A stretch of DNA of 46,702 bases from Minisyncoccota bacterium (GCA_028690055.1 JAQVBZ010000013.1:1-46702); one strand, 5' to 3'. Positions 13,988 to 21,629 are shown, counted from the first letter of the stretch. Translations and numbers: made by a program. The notes: generated from the letters alone by a model not told the origin.

Positions 13988-14968
13988 ATGGACATTTTTT
14001 ATCCCGCGCAGCTGTTTGCCGATGTGGTTTCGTATGGATGGATGGGGTTGATTGAGGGCTCGTATTTTGGCAGTGCCGTCAATTTCTTCGTTTACGATAC
14101 GATCAAGATCGGTTGTTTGCTTCTGGTCATCAATTACATCATGGCTATCACCAGATATTATTTTCCGCTGGAAAAAGCGCGGAGTATACTTACCAGGAAA
14201 AGGTGGTTCGATTCTAATTATCTGATAGCTGCCATACTAGGGATAGTGACGCCTTTTTGTTCCTGCTCTTCTATCCCTCTTTTTATCGGTTTCTTGAGCG
14301 CCGGTATCCCCCTAGGGGTAACTTTTGCGTTTCTGATTAGCTCTCCTCTTATCAATGAATCGTCTTTATATATTTTTCCGGCCCTGTTTGGTTGGAAAGT
14401 CACGATTTTGTACAATCTGTTCGGATTGGCAATCGCGGTCTTGGGAGGAATGTTGATTCAGAAACTGAATGTCGAAAAATATATAGTGCCGGAATTTTTG
14501 CGATTCAAATCGCGTGCGCAAGTGGAAGCGGAAAACGGAGGCGATAAGCTCCGATTCAAGCAACTTGCTGTGTATTTCTGGAAAGACGGTATGAGTATTA
14601 CCAGAAAAATATTCCCTTATGTGGTTTTGGGTGTCGGCGTGGGGGCGATCATCCACGGATATGTACCTAGCAGTCTGGTGGAGCGTTATCTCTCTACTGA
14701 TTCTATCTGGACGGTTCCTCTGGCGGTTATTTTGGGGGTGCCGTTCTATGCCAATTCGGTCAGCGTGCTTCCGATTATGGAAGCGATGGCGGGCAAAGGT
14801 GCGCCTTTGGGTACTCTGCTGGCTTTTATGACGGCCATCGTTACTCTCTCTATTCCTGAGGCCTTGATCTTGAAGAAGGTTATGCGTTGGCAGCTGTTGG
14901 CGATATTTTTCGGTATCACGACTGTCGGAATCATCATTATGGGTTATTTATTCAATGCTATCTTATAA
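13988..14968 (+). CDS. ArsP/DUF318-type permease
   Basis: This 326-aa protein has about eight membrane helices and the two-fold symmetric layout of the DUF318 permease family. GIVTPFCSCSSIPLFIGF carries the Cys cluster (CSCSS) typical of the family, followed by FAFLISSPLINESSLYIFP. A second related segment (ILGVPFYANSVSVLPIMEAM) lies in the C-terminal half. ArsP members export organoarsenicals, but many family members have unknown substrates. It is four bases upstream of the ArsF-like gene, so they are cotranscribed. Confidence 0.88.
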   Translation: MDIFYPAQLFADVVSYGWMGLIEGSYFGSAVNFFVYDTIKIGCLLLVINYIMAITRYYFPLEKARSILTRKRWFDSNYLIAAILGIVTPFCSCSSIPLFIGFLSAGIPLGVTFAFLISSPLINESSLYIFPALFGWKVTILYNLFGLAIAVLGGMLIQKLNVEKYIVPEFLRFKSRAQVEAENGGDKLRFKQLAVYFWKDGMSITRKIFPYVVLGVGVGAIIHGYVPSSLVERYLSTDSIWTVPLAVILGVPFYANSVSVLPIMEAMAGKGAPLGTLLAFMTAIVTLSIPEALILKKVMRWQLLAIFFGITTVGIIIMGYLFNAIL

Positions 14969-14972
14969 CATT

Positions 14973-15476
14973 ATGAACAAAAAGATTTTTGCGATTGCTG
15001 TCGGGATAATCATGGTCGCAGCAGTTGCGTTTGCAGTCAAAAATAAAAACGAATCGGTTGGAAAGCAGGATGATGCCAGTCAGGTTGCGGACATTCAAGG
15101 CAATGTTGATAATCAAAGCGGTGAAGAAGAGCAAGCCGCCGAGATAGTACAAGTCTATTTATTTCATTCTACCCTGCGCTGTTCCACTTGTATCGCTATC
15201 GGTAGCTTGGCAGGAGAGACTGTAAACGAGTTCTTTCAGCCGGAGCTTCAAGCGGGGAAGATAGAATTTCGCGAGATTAATATTGATTTGCCGGAAAACA
15301 AAGAGTTAGCTGCCAAGTTCCAAGCCAGCGGGTCGGCTCTTTACGTCAACGCCATCGTGGGCGGTCGAGATAATATCGTTCAGGATACGGCAGTGTGGCG
15401 ATTGACGCAGGACGAGGTCAAATTCAAAAGCTATCTTCGGGGCGAAATAAACAAGCGTTTTAAGAAAATAATATGA
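14973..15476 (+). CDS. ArsF-like exported thioredoxin-fold protein
   Basis: This 167-aa protein has an N-terminal membrane anchor (IFAIAVGIIMVAAVAFAV) and an acidic linker. The rest is a thioredoxin-like domain with a RCSTC dithiol in VQVYLFHSTLRCSTC, resembling proteins annotated as nitrophenyl compound nitroreductase subunit ArsF. In arsEFG systems, ArsF works with the CcdA-like ArsG. The ATG at 14973 is chosen over 14955 because it begins the positively charged n-region and avoids overlap with the permease. The stop overlaps the next start (ATGA). Confidence 0.82.
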   Translation: MNKKIFAIAVGIIMVAAVAFAVKNKNESVGKQDDASQVADIQGNVDNQSGEEEQAAEIVQVYLFHSTLRCSTCIAIGSLAGETVNEFFQPELQAGKIEFREINIDLPENKELAAKFQASGSALYVNAIVGGRDNIVQDTAVWRLTQDEVKFKSYLRGEINKRFKKII

Positions 15477-16192
15477 TAGATGCTATTAATTTTTTGATCG
15501 ACAGTTATAATGTCCCGCTTCTTACCGCCTTTCTTTTGGGCGTGCTCGCCTCAATCAGCCCCTGTCCTTTGGCTATGGATATTACGGCTATTGCGTTTAT
15601 TTCCAGAGAGATTAAAACCGCAAGACATACTTTGCTGAGCGGTTTTTCTTATACCTTGGGGAGGGGATTAAGCTACACGCTGCTCGCAACTCTGATCTAT
15701 TCGGGGCTGTCCTCATTTCAGATTTCAAGCGTTTTTCAGGGCTGGGGTGATAAGATTTTGGGGCCGATTCTGATAATTATCGGGCTGGTGATGTTAGGGT
15801 CGATAAAAATAAATATTCCCGGTGGCGGAGAAAAGGTCGAAAGAGTGAAAATCTGGCTCGCGAAAAAAGGCTATCTTGGTTCATTCTTTTTGGGTATGCT
15901 TTTTGCCCTAGCCTTCTGCCCATATAGCGGCGTACTTTTTTTCGGTGTGCTTATCCCTTTGATCCTGCAATCGGGGGAGGGGGTGCTCTTGGCGCCTATT
16001 TTCGCTTTGGGCACGGGGCTTCCGGTAATCATCTTTTCCTTCCTGATCGCTTTTGCCATGCAGAAGGTGGGACAAGCTTTTCAGATTATGCAAAAAATAG
16101 AAAAAATAATGCGTTATGGTGTGGCGGTAATCTTTATCGGCGTAGGGGTTTATTATACGCAGTATCTAGTTGAATATTTGATTAATAGATAG
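15473..16192 (+). CDS. ArsG/CcdA-like transmembrane electron-transfer protein
   Basis: This 239-aa protein has six hydrophobic helices and the CcdA/DsbD-like paired cysteine sites: ISPCPLAMD in helix 1 and ALAFCPYSGVLFF in the middle. CcdA proteins move reducing power across the membrane to exported thioredoxin-fold partners. The relatives next to ArsF are called ArsG, described in Shewanella as aromatic arsenical efflux components. Here the ATGA overlap with the ArsF-like gene means tight coupling, so ArsF is the natural partner. A role in arsenical or other thiophilic stress is inferred from context. Confidence 0.86.
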   Translation: MIDAINFLIDSYNVPLLTAFLLGVLASISPCPLAMDITAIAFISREIKTARHTLLSGFSYTLGRGLSYTLLATLIYSGLSSFQISSVFQGWGDKILGPILIIIGLVMLGSIKINIPGGGEKVERVKIWLAKKGYLGSFFLGMLFALAFCPYSGVLFFGVLIPLILQSGEGVLLAPIFALGTGLPVIIFSFLIAFAMQKVGQAFQIMQKIEKIMRYGVAVIFIGVGVYYTQYLVEYLINR

Positions 16193-16323
16193 ATAGTATC
16201 GTGGCGCTTTCCTAGAGACGTTGATTTTTGAAAGGAGAGAGGATTTTTTTTCGGAGTGGCTTATGTTATAATTATCACGACAGACGGCGGAATTTTAGCT
16301 TATAAATATAATGATATAAAATT

Positions 16324-16803
16324 ATGCGAACTAGAATCGTGGCGCGGGCGGTGGTACTGGATCGGGACCGGAATGCAATCTTGCTGGTTAGGAATAAAGG
16401 TGCTGAGTATTGGTATATTCCGGGCGGCGGCTGGGAAGCGGAGAGGGAAAATATCTTGGAATGCGCGGCGCGGGAAGTAAAAGAAGAGACGGGGCTGGAA
16501 GTCACGATCGGGAAATTTGTTTATCTGCAGGAATTTCACGCTTCGGAGGATTCGATCGTGTTTGAGGCGTTCTATCTGGCCTGCGCGGTAGAGGATGTAA
16601 CGCTGGACAAGAACCATATAGATACGGATCCCGACGGAGCTGTCGGAGAGGCGAGGTGGTTCACCAGGGATGAGGCAGTGGCGATCGAAATCTATCCGAA
16701 AGTGTTCGAGAAGAAGTTCTGGGATGATTTGGATGGCATCGTGAATGGTGCGGACAGATTTATCGGGGTGAATGGGAAAACTTCGAAGGAAGGGAGTGAG
16801 TGA
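16324..16803 (+). CDS. Nudix hydrolase
   Basis: This 159-aa protein contains a complete Nudix box (GGWEAERENILECAAREV followed by KEETGLE), which binds divalent metal and hydrolyses nucleoside diphosphate-linked compounds. The N-terminal strand RIVARAVVLDRDRNAILLVR and the WYIPGGG lead-in are typical. Substrate cannot be deduced. A TATAAT box lies near 16265. It converges with another Nudix gene across a strong terminator. Confidence 0.9.
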   Translation: MRTRIVARAVVLDRDRNAILLVRNKGAEYWYIPGGGWEAERENILECAAREVKEETGLEVTIGKFVYLQEFHASEDSIVFEAFYLACAVEDVTLDKNHIDTDPDGAVGEARWFTRDEAVAIEIYPKVFEKKFWDDLDGIVNGADRFIGVNGKTSKEGSE

Positions 16804-16852
16804 ATAGAAGTATATTTGAAATTGGCATCATGATTTATCTGAAATCAAAAAC

Positions 16853-16878
16853 AAAACCGCTTACAATAGCGGTTTTTT
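16853..16878. terminator. Bidirectional terminator between the two Nudix genes
   Basis: AAAACCGCT (16853-16861) and AGCGGTTTT (16868-16876) form a 9-bp perfect stem with A and T tracts on both sides. Confidence 0.88.
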
Positions 16879-16903
16879 GAGTTGCTGAGCTTGTGCTTTT
16901 ATT

Positions 16904-17317
16904 TTATCGTGATGGCAATATTTTTCCCGAATCTATATACTGTTTCAAATAGGGGACCAGCTCGCGATTTTTTATTTCCTCGGGGCTATCCCATAAAAAT
17001 TCGCTATGTTCTTCGGGGCAGAGTTTTATCTCTGTGATGTCAGAATCGGTTTTTGCCAAGAAAATCAGTGTGATGAATTGCTTATTTTTCGTTTCGTCCA
17101 CGTTGGAATAGTAAGAGGAGAGAGTGAGGTCGTAAACGTCCAGCCCCGTTTCTTCGCGGGCCTCTCTGATTGCGCCTGCCGCCGGATCCTCGCCGTCCTC
17201 CAAAGTACCGCCGGGCAAATCCCAATAATTACCTTGATATGTATCTTGTACCCTTTTTAATATCAGGAGTTTGTTCTCTTTCATTATAGCGCAGTGAACG
17301 ATGATTCCCTTATCCAT
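16904..17317 (-). CDS. Nudix hydrolase (MutT-like)
   Basis: This 137-aa protein has the box GGTLEDGEDPAAGAIREA followed by REETGL, a full Gx5Ex7REUxEExGU pattern. KLLILKRVQDTYQGNYWDLPGG is typical of MutT-like members that clean damaged or surplus nucleotides. It is convergent with, and not closely similar to, the other Nudix protein, so recent tandem duplication is unlikely. Confidence 0.9.
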   Translation of the reverse strand: MDKGIIVHCAIMKENKLLILKRVQDTYQGNYWDLPGGTLEDGEDPAAGAIREAREETGLDVYDLTLSSYYSNVDETKNKQFITLIFLAKTDSDITEIKLCPEEHSEFLWDSPEEIKNRELVPYLKQYIDSGKILPSR

Positions 17318-17410
17318 ACTTTTAAGATTAGAAATAGATTAATTCTATTATAGGTTATTACTGTCCTTTGGTAAAATCGGCGATTAGTTGTTGTGCGAGA
17401 TATAACGGGA

Positions 17411-17440
17411 TTCTTCGGGGTACCTCAGAACGACAGAGAG
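17411..17440 (+). repeat. Fragment of the dispersed GGAATGAC repeat family
   Basis: GATTCTTCGGGGTACCTCAG followed by AACGACAG resembles the right end of the copy at 13647-13789. It is short and decayed. Confidence 0.4.
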
Positions 17441-17469
17441 CGGGAATATCCCTTTTAGGTAAAAAAGTA

Positions 17470-17519
17470 TTGACAATAAAATAATGCTTTGCTATACTCA
17501 CTTTAGTTAAGTAAAGTGA
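17470..17519 (+). promoter_or_regulatory. Sigma70-type promoter with overlapping operator of the TrpR-like gene
   Basis: TTGACA (17470-17475), a 17-bp spacer and TATACT (17493-17498) form a near-consensus promoter. An 8-bp perfect inverted repeat, TCACTTTA (17498-17505) and TAAAGTGA (17512-17519), overlaps the -10 box and the expected start site, an ideal position for repression, possibly by the encoded protein. Confidence 0.8.
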
Positions 17520-17530
17520 CTTTCAAATGT

Positions 17531-17863
17531 ATGTTTACTAAAACGGACAAAAAGAAAATAAATGAGCTGATGGGCGTGATTATGCTCTTGAAAACCCCTG
17601 AGGAGGCGGAGAAGTTTTTTCGCGACCTTTTGACCGAGAAAGAGCTGATTGAATGCGGAAACAGGTGGAAGGCGGCGCAGATGTTGAGAGATAAGGAGTC
17701 GTATATTGCTATCGCCAAAGAAACCGGACTCAGCTCGACTACGATTGCCCGGGTTTCGAAGTGGCTCGGCGAGGGTGCGGGTGGATACAAGATAATTTTG
17801 CAGAGGATGCAGTCAGGCAAGAAGCATCACAACCTTTCTTCAATCGGGAAAGGCTTGTGTTAG
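17531..17863 (+). CDS. YerC/TrpR-related DNA-binding regulator
   Basis: This 110-aa protein resembles the YerC/YecD family of TrpR-like repressors. LLKTPEEAEKFFRDLLTEKELIE is the helical dimerisation part. RWKAAQMLRDKESYIAIAKE followed by TGLSSTTIARVSKWL is the helix-turn-helix, with the typical TGxSxxTIxRV recognition helix. A GTG at 17516 would add five residues but lies inside the operator, so ATG 17531 is chosen. No trp biosynthesis gene is nearby; it stands alone between its promoter-operator and a terminator, suggesting autoregulation plus distant targets. Confidence 0.85.
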   Translation: MFTKTDKKKINELMGVIMLLKTPEEAEKFFRDLLTEKELIECGNRWKAAQMLRDKESYIAIAKETGLSSTTIARVSKWLGEGAGGYKIILQRMQSGKKHHNLSSIGKGLC

Positions 17864-17890
17864 AATTGTCATAAATATTCGAAAGTAGCC

Positions 17891-17914
17891 CCTTCCCGAT
17901 TTGGGAAGGTTTTT
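17891..17914 (+). terminator. Intrinsic terminator of the TrpR-like gene
   Basis: CCTTCCC (17891-17897) pairs with GGGAAGG (17903-17909), followed by TTTTTT. Confidence 0.88.
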
Positions 17915-17962
17915 TGTTGTCTACAGATGATGGAGAATAGAAATAAAAAGAGGGAAACAAAA

Positions 17963-18490
17963 ATGAAAATGGTCAGTTTTTCAAGCAGAGCAGGTATGGA
18001 AAGTTTCAGGGAATGCGCAGATGTCTACTGCAAAATCTTTGCAGAGCCACCGTGGAATGAGAATTGGGCTGCCAGTAAGGTACTGCAAGATATGATGGAT
18101 CAAGCGGCTATGCCTGGATTTTGCGGTTTGTTCGCCAGGGAGGAGGACAAAATAATCGGTTTCACTTGGGGCTATCTTGTTTCTAAAATAGAGATGCAAG
18201 AAATTGCCGGCAATACGGAACTGGACTTTATCTTTGACGGATGCAAGCAGGTTTTTTATGGCGACGAGCTTGGAGTAAGTGCTCCTTTTAGGGGTAAAGA
18301 ATATGGTAGGCAGTTATGCCAAGGTTTGATTGATCAGGTTAAAAAGGACAACAGGACTTCAGCGTTTGTACTGCGCACCGATACGATGGCGCAGACGGCA
18401 CGAAGCCTTTATCACCACCTGGGTTTCATCGATCTTCATATCCGGGACAATGTTTACGAAAACAGAACTTATTGGAGGTTACTTCTGTAA
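17963..18490 (+). CDS. GNAT family N-acetyltransferase
   Basis: This 175-aa protein has the GNAT acetyl-CoA motif A (DELGVSAPFRGKEYGRQLCQ), in which RGKEYG is the Q/RxxGxG/A pyrophosphate-binding loop. The motif B-like ending is TARSLYHHLGFIDLHIRDN. Members acetylate amines on small molecules or proteins; the target is unknown. An upstream ATG at 17927 exists, but AGAGGG before the ATG at 17963 makes the latter the better start. Confidence 0.85.
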   Translation: MKMVSFSSRAGMESFRECADVYCKIFAEPPWNENWAASKVLQDMMDQAAMPGFCGLFAREEDKIIGFTWGYLVSKIEMQEIAGNTELDFIFDGCKQVFYGDELGVSAPFRGKEYGRQLCQGLIDQVKKDNRTSAFVLRTDTMAQTARSLYHHLGFIDLHIRDNVYENRTYWRLLL

Positions 18491-18562
18491 AAAAAGAATG
18501 AGGCAGGCAGTCGGAATCGACTTTCTGCCTCTAAAATCATTATTAAATCTAATCTTATATTT

Positions 18563-19267
18563 ATGAAAAATAAGCTGCTTGTAATCTGCGCCACACACGG
18601 TAACGAGAGGATAGGAATAGAGACGGTGGAGAGACTAAGGGCGAAAAAGCTTGATTGCTATTTCGACTGCGTGATCGGCAATCCGCTGGCTATGGAAAGG
18701 AATATCAGGTTTTGCGATTGCGACCTGAACCGATCTTATCCTGGAGAAAAACGATCTGGGCTTTATGAAAAAAAGCGGGCGTGCGAAATCTTGTCGATGG
18801 CCGAAGGGTATGAATATGTGCTGGATATGCACGAGGCCAGCTGTGGCACGGATAATTTTATCATCATTCCCCGCAAGAGGCGTAATAAAGTTTTTCCTAT
18901 CGATTTGATAGACCTCGAAGTTGCTTTGCTCTGGCCGGACCCCGTGGGGCCGCTCGGTTCGGTGCTCAAAAATGCGGTTGAGTTGGAATTCGGAGTCAAG
19001 GATAAAGGAAGAGAGGCTATTATCTCTGTCGCGACAGACATTGTTGAAAAATTCATATTAGGAATATATGCGGACGCTTTGAAGCAAAAAAAATATCCGA
19101 AAAAAATCTATCGGGTATATGGAAAATTAAATAAAACCGATTTCAAAGGAGACATCGGCAGATTGAAGGATTTCGAGAAAGTAAATGTGAATGGGGAAAA
19201 TTTCTACCCCTTGTTAGTCGGGCAGTATCTTGGGGAGGGTGTTGTGTGTTATAAGATGAAACTGTAG
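18563..19267 (+). CDS. Succinylglutamate desuccinylase/aspartoacylase-type zinc deacylase
   Basis: This 234-aa protein matches the AstE/AspA branch of the M14-like zinc hydrolases. ATHGNERIG supplies the HxxE zinc ligands (His12, Glu15), CDLNRSYPG matches the DLNRxFPG substrate-binding block, and LDMHEA carries the third His ligand. These enzymes remove acyl groups from N-acyl amino acids. At 234 residues it is shorter than classical members of about 320, lacking much of the C-terminal domain, so the substrate may differ. A terminator follows. Confidence 0.85.
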   Translation: MKNKLLVICATHGNERIGIETVERLRAKKLDCYFDCVIGNPLAMERNIRFCDCDLNRSYPGEKRSGLYEKKRACEILSMAEGYEYVLDMHEASCGTDNFIIIPRKRRNKVFPIDLIDLEVALLWPDPVGPLGSVLKNAVELEFGVKDKGREAIISVATDIVEKFILGIYADALKQKKYPKKIYRVYGKLNKTDFKGDIGRLKDFEKVNVNGENFYPLLVGQYLGEGVVCYKMKL

Positions 19268-19309
19268 AATAGTGAAAGATCTATTATTCTAAAGATATTC
19301 ATGAAGTAA

Positions 19310-19344
19310 AACCGCATAAAGAAATGGTCTTTGTGCGGTTCTTT
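19310..19344 (+). terminator. Intrinsic terminator of the deacylase gene
   Basis: AACCGCA (19310-19316) pairs with TGCGGTT (19334-19340), with an AAAGA/TCTTT extension inside, then CTTTT. Confidence 0.8.
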
Positions 19345-19416
19345 TAAGTAATTTGTGGTGCATTTTTTTTATCCGGTACCGGGATGCCAATCGTTTTTAG
19401 CCTGAGACTAACGTTT

Positions 19417-19575
19417 TTATTGTTCATTTTTAGTGATCACCTCCCTGTTTTGTCTAAAAAGGAAGACGCTCAATTTGTCCATGTGCTCGACGGCGCTTTT
19501 TTGGCAAAAAGGGTTGTCCGGATCGTCGAATTTGGCACGTTCGATTACAGACTCTACTGTTTCTTTTTTCTGCAT
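19417..19575 (-). CDS. Small acidic protein of unknown function
   Basis: This 52-aa reverse-strand gene (MQKKETVESVIERAKFDD...) is not recognised. It has a near-consensus promoter (19633-19661) and a strong Shine-Dalgarno (GGAGG nine bases before ATG). A leader hairpin (TCAAGC/GCTTGA) sits between them. One Cys and an NPFCQKSAVEHMDKL segment are the only notable features. The signals make it more credible than any forward frame here. Confidence 0.65.
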   Translation of the reverse strand: MQKKETVESVIERAKFDDPDNPFCQKSAVEHMDKLSVFLFRQNREVITKNEQ

Positions 19576-19632
19576 GCTTGATGCCTCCGACCAGTTTGTT
19601 TTTGTATCAAGCCTTATAGCTTGACCATAATT

Positions 19633-19661
19633 ATTTTAAAGCTGAAATCGTTGTGTGTCAA
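19633..19661 (-). promoter_or_regulatory. Promoter of the 52-aa gene
   Basis: On the reverse strand, TTGACA (19661-19656), 17 bp and TAAAAT (19638-19633). Confidence 0.7.
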
Positions 19662-19676
19662 TGCCTGCGGGTCAGA

Positions 19677-19709
19677 GATAAAAAGCCGTAGGGAAAATCC
19701 GCTACGGTT
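19677..19709 (-). terminator. Terminator between the two small reverse-strand genes
   Basis: CCGTAG (19702-19707, read in reverse) pairs with CTACGG (19686-19691, read in reverse), followed on the reverse strand by CTTTTTAT. It fits the end of the zinc-ribbon transcript. Confidence 0.65.
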
Positions 19710-19728
19710 TATTTTAATCTGGGAAATT

Positions 19729-19974
19729 TTAATTTTTTATTTGGGTGGGGTGTGGGTTGGTTATTTTTCTTTTTTCTGTATGGCTGCATTCGGGGTTAAA
19801 GCAGAATATCACCCCGTTACTTTGGTAGGTGTTTTTTCCACACTCAGGGCAGATTCCCCATGAGTGTTCTAATTTCCAGCAAGAGAGATTGCCTTTTTTC
19901 TCAATCTCTAGCTATATTGCTTTAGGACATAATGTTTTAGATCTAGGACCATCTAAAACCGTTTTGGGTTTCAT
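19729..19974 (-). pseudogene. Zinc-ribbon small protein interrupted by TAG
   Basis: The reverse frame reads MKPKTVLDGPRSKTLCPKAI, a TAG at 19914-19912, then an in-frame continuation ending at 19729. The continuation contains a zinc-ribbon pattern (CPECGKN...FCFNPEC). A Shine-Dalgarno-like AAAGGTG precedes the ATG and a near-consensus promoter lies at 20026-20054. The conserved cysteines after the stop suggest a real gene broken recently, a sequencing error, or readthrough. Confidence 0.6.
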
Positions 19975-20025
19975 TTTTGTTTCACCTTTTCGTTGGATTG
20001 CGATAGTACAAGTTTTACTGTGCAT

Positions 20026-20054
20026 ATGTTAAATCACATAAAGGATACTGTCAA
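20026..20054 (-). promoter_or_regulatory. Promoter of the zinc-ribbon gene
   Basis: On the reverse strand, TTGACA (20054-20049), 17 bp and TAACAT (20031-20026). Confidence 0.65.
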
Positions 20055-20325
20055 TGGGTGGTGAATTAGAAAGGGAATATAGCCGTGTTTATGTGACTAT
20101 AAAAGATGGTCAAGACACTACTGGTACGCAGAATATCAATAATACTGCAAATGCCAGCTGAGTGAAAGAGGTATGGTATAATGTGATTATGGGTAGCGTT
20201 GTTTTTGCGTATGAACCACAAGCATATCTATAATAAACGATAATCATACGTTAAAAGATAAATGTCGCATCGATTCGGCGTGGGCGTTGTAATCGTTTTT
20301 TTTGAAATCAATTTAATATAAAAAT

Positions 20326-20643
20326 ATGCCGGAATTAAAAGATGAACCTACGATGAAGGATTTTCAGAACTATGTGACTGAGTTGGAGCAGGAACGCGGA
20401 TTTACGGAGCAGACAGCATTGCAACGGGCACTTCATTTGGGCGAGGAAATAGGTGAACTCTTCAAGGCTATTCGTAAGGCGGAAAAAATGAAGATGGATG
20501 AGAATTCGAAGGTGACTTCAGTCGATGAGGAATTGGCGGATGTTTTGATTTTTGTGTGTTCTATCGCCAATCGCTATGATATCGATTTAGAGAAGGCTTT
20601 TCGAGAGAAGGAGGAGGTAAATAAGAAGCGGGTTTGGCTGTAG
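20326..20643 (+). CDS. MazG-like nucleotide pyrophosphohydrolase
   Basis: This 105-aa protein is an all-alpha NTP pyrophosphatase of the MazG type. LHLGEEIGELFKAIRK holds the EExxE metal site, and VDEELADVLIFVCSIA holds the ExxD site. Such enzymes hydrolyse non-canonical or surplus NTPs to NMP and pyrophosphate. The stop codon TAG is the start of a REP palindrome (TAGAGACGC), so the natural C-terminus may have been altered by the repeat. The length still fits small single-domain MazG proteins. Confidence 0.9.
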   Translation: MPELKDEPTMKDFQNYVTELEQERGFTEQTALQRALHLGEEIGELFKAIRKAEKMKMDENSKVTSVDEELADVLIFVCSIANRYDIDLEKAFREKEEVNKKRVWL

Positions 20644-20939
20644 AGACGCATAATCATGCGTCTCTGAATGCGGGGTGGAAAATTTGATGTGGCGAATTAG
20701 ACGCAAAATATTGCGTATTTACAGATAAATTGGGTTAAAGATGAATATAATCAGGGTATTTTTTGTAGAGTCTATGAATACGGGGTGGAAAATTTGATGT
20801 GGCGAATTAGACGCAAAATATTGCGTCTCTACAGAATGCGGGATGGATTGTTTAGTTCGAAAGATTAGACGCAAATTGTTGTATTTCAATGATATGCAAT
20901 GGAATGCCGATACAAGACGCAAAATATTGCGTCTCTACC
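20639..20939. repeat. REP palindrome cluster upstream of the RAYT transposase
   Basis: Six palindromes of the AGACGCAAAATATTGCGTCT type, some decayed, occur here at about 20640-20666, 20697-20720, 20764-20775, 20808-20832, 20866-20889 and 20914-20938. The spacers are conserved (GGGGTGGAAAATTTGATGTG). Part of the cluster (20724-20898) is a copy of the transposase 3' end plus its downstream REPs. Confidence 0.88.
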
Positions 20940-21011
20940 GGGAATATCTGATTTTGTAGTATAATGTAGATATGGTATTTTGTTTCGTGTTATAACTCAT
21001 GAAACTGATTC

Positions 21012-21629
21012 ATGATGAAGGATAATTCTAAATTCAAAAATAAATATCGTATCGCTTCGGCACGGCTGCGTGAATTTGATTATTCTACGGATGGATACTA
21101 TTTTGTCACTATCTGCACTAAAAATCATCGACATTTTTTCGGGGAAATTGCGGATGGGGAAATGCGTTTGTCGGAGATGGGAAAGATTGCGCAAAAATGT
21201 TGGGCGGAGATTCCCGAGCATTTTCCGTTTGTGAAATTAGATGAATTTGTTGTAATGCCGAATCATATCCACGGAATAATAATTATTGATCATAGTCCCG
21301 TAGAGACGCATAATTATGCGTCTCCGGTTTGTGAGAAAAGCATAGAGAAGCAGGATCTTATGGTTTTACAGGATATCAAAAAGACGCAAAATATTGCGTC
21401 TCTACGGGATGTAAATGGAAGTGGAGCGGGCGGGCAATCGGGAAATCTGGCGTCTGTTGTCAGGGGTTTTAAAATCGGTGTTACAAAATTTGCAAAAGCG
21501 AATCGGATAAATTTCGCTTGGCAACCGCGGTTTTATGACCACGTTATCAGGAAAGATGAATCGTTGTCGAGAATTCGGGAATATATTCGCTATAATCCCA
21601 TAAATTGGAATAAAGACCAATATAATTAA
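21012..21629 (+). CDS. REP-associated tyrosine transposase (RAYT, IS200/IS605-like)
   Basis: This 205-aa protein belongs to the Y1 HUH-nuclease transposases linked to REP sequences. The start RIASARLREFDYSTDGYYFV is typical; MPNHIHGIII is the HUH motif (His85, His87). REYIRYNPINW near the C-terminus contains the likely catalytic Tyr. Between these lies a segment (about residues 97-132) encoded by two REP palindromes and the DNA between them. The gene sits alone, without an accessory protein, between REP clusters that it probably mobilises. The frame is open and all motifs are intact, so it may be active. ATG 21015 is an alternative start. Confidence 0.92.
   Translation: MMKDNSKFKNKYRIASARLREFDYSTDGYYFVTICTKNHRHFFGEIADGEMRLSEMGKIAQKCWAEIPEHFPFVKLDEFVVMPNHIHGIIIIDHSPVETHNYASPVCEKSIEKQDLMVLQDIKKTQNIASLRDVNGSGAGGQSGNLASVVRGFKIGVTKFAKANRINFAWQPRFYDHVIRKDESLSRIREYIRYNPINWNKDQYN
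21296..21409. repeat. Inverted REP pair inside the RAYT coding sequence
   Basis: TCCCGTAGAGACGC (21296-21309) and GCGTCTCTACGGGA (21396-21409) are a perfect 14-bp inverted repeat. Each is part of a REP: a 22-bp perfect palindrome at 21303-21324 and a near-palindrome at 21382-21401. Both are read in the same frame, as ETHNYAS and KTQNIAS. Confidence 0.92.

Larger units (their letters stand above)
19268..20325. other. 1058-bp stretch with two small reverse-strand genes
   Basis: The forward frames give no recognisable protein. The reverse strand carries a 52-aa gene (19417-19575) and a broken zinc-ribbon gene (19729-19974), each with a near-consensus promoter, separated by a terminator. The remaining 20055-20325 shows only a TATAAT box near 20174 and nothing recognisable. 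Confidence 0.6.

Noticed and set aside
16904-17317. Recent duplication of the two convergent Nudix genes
   Set aside because: Similarity is limited to the Nudix box; the rest of the proteins differ.
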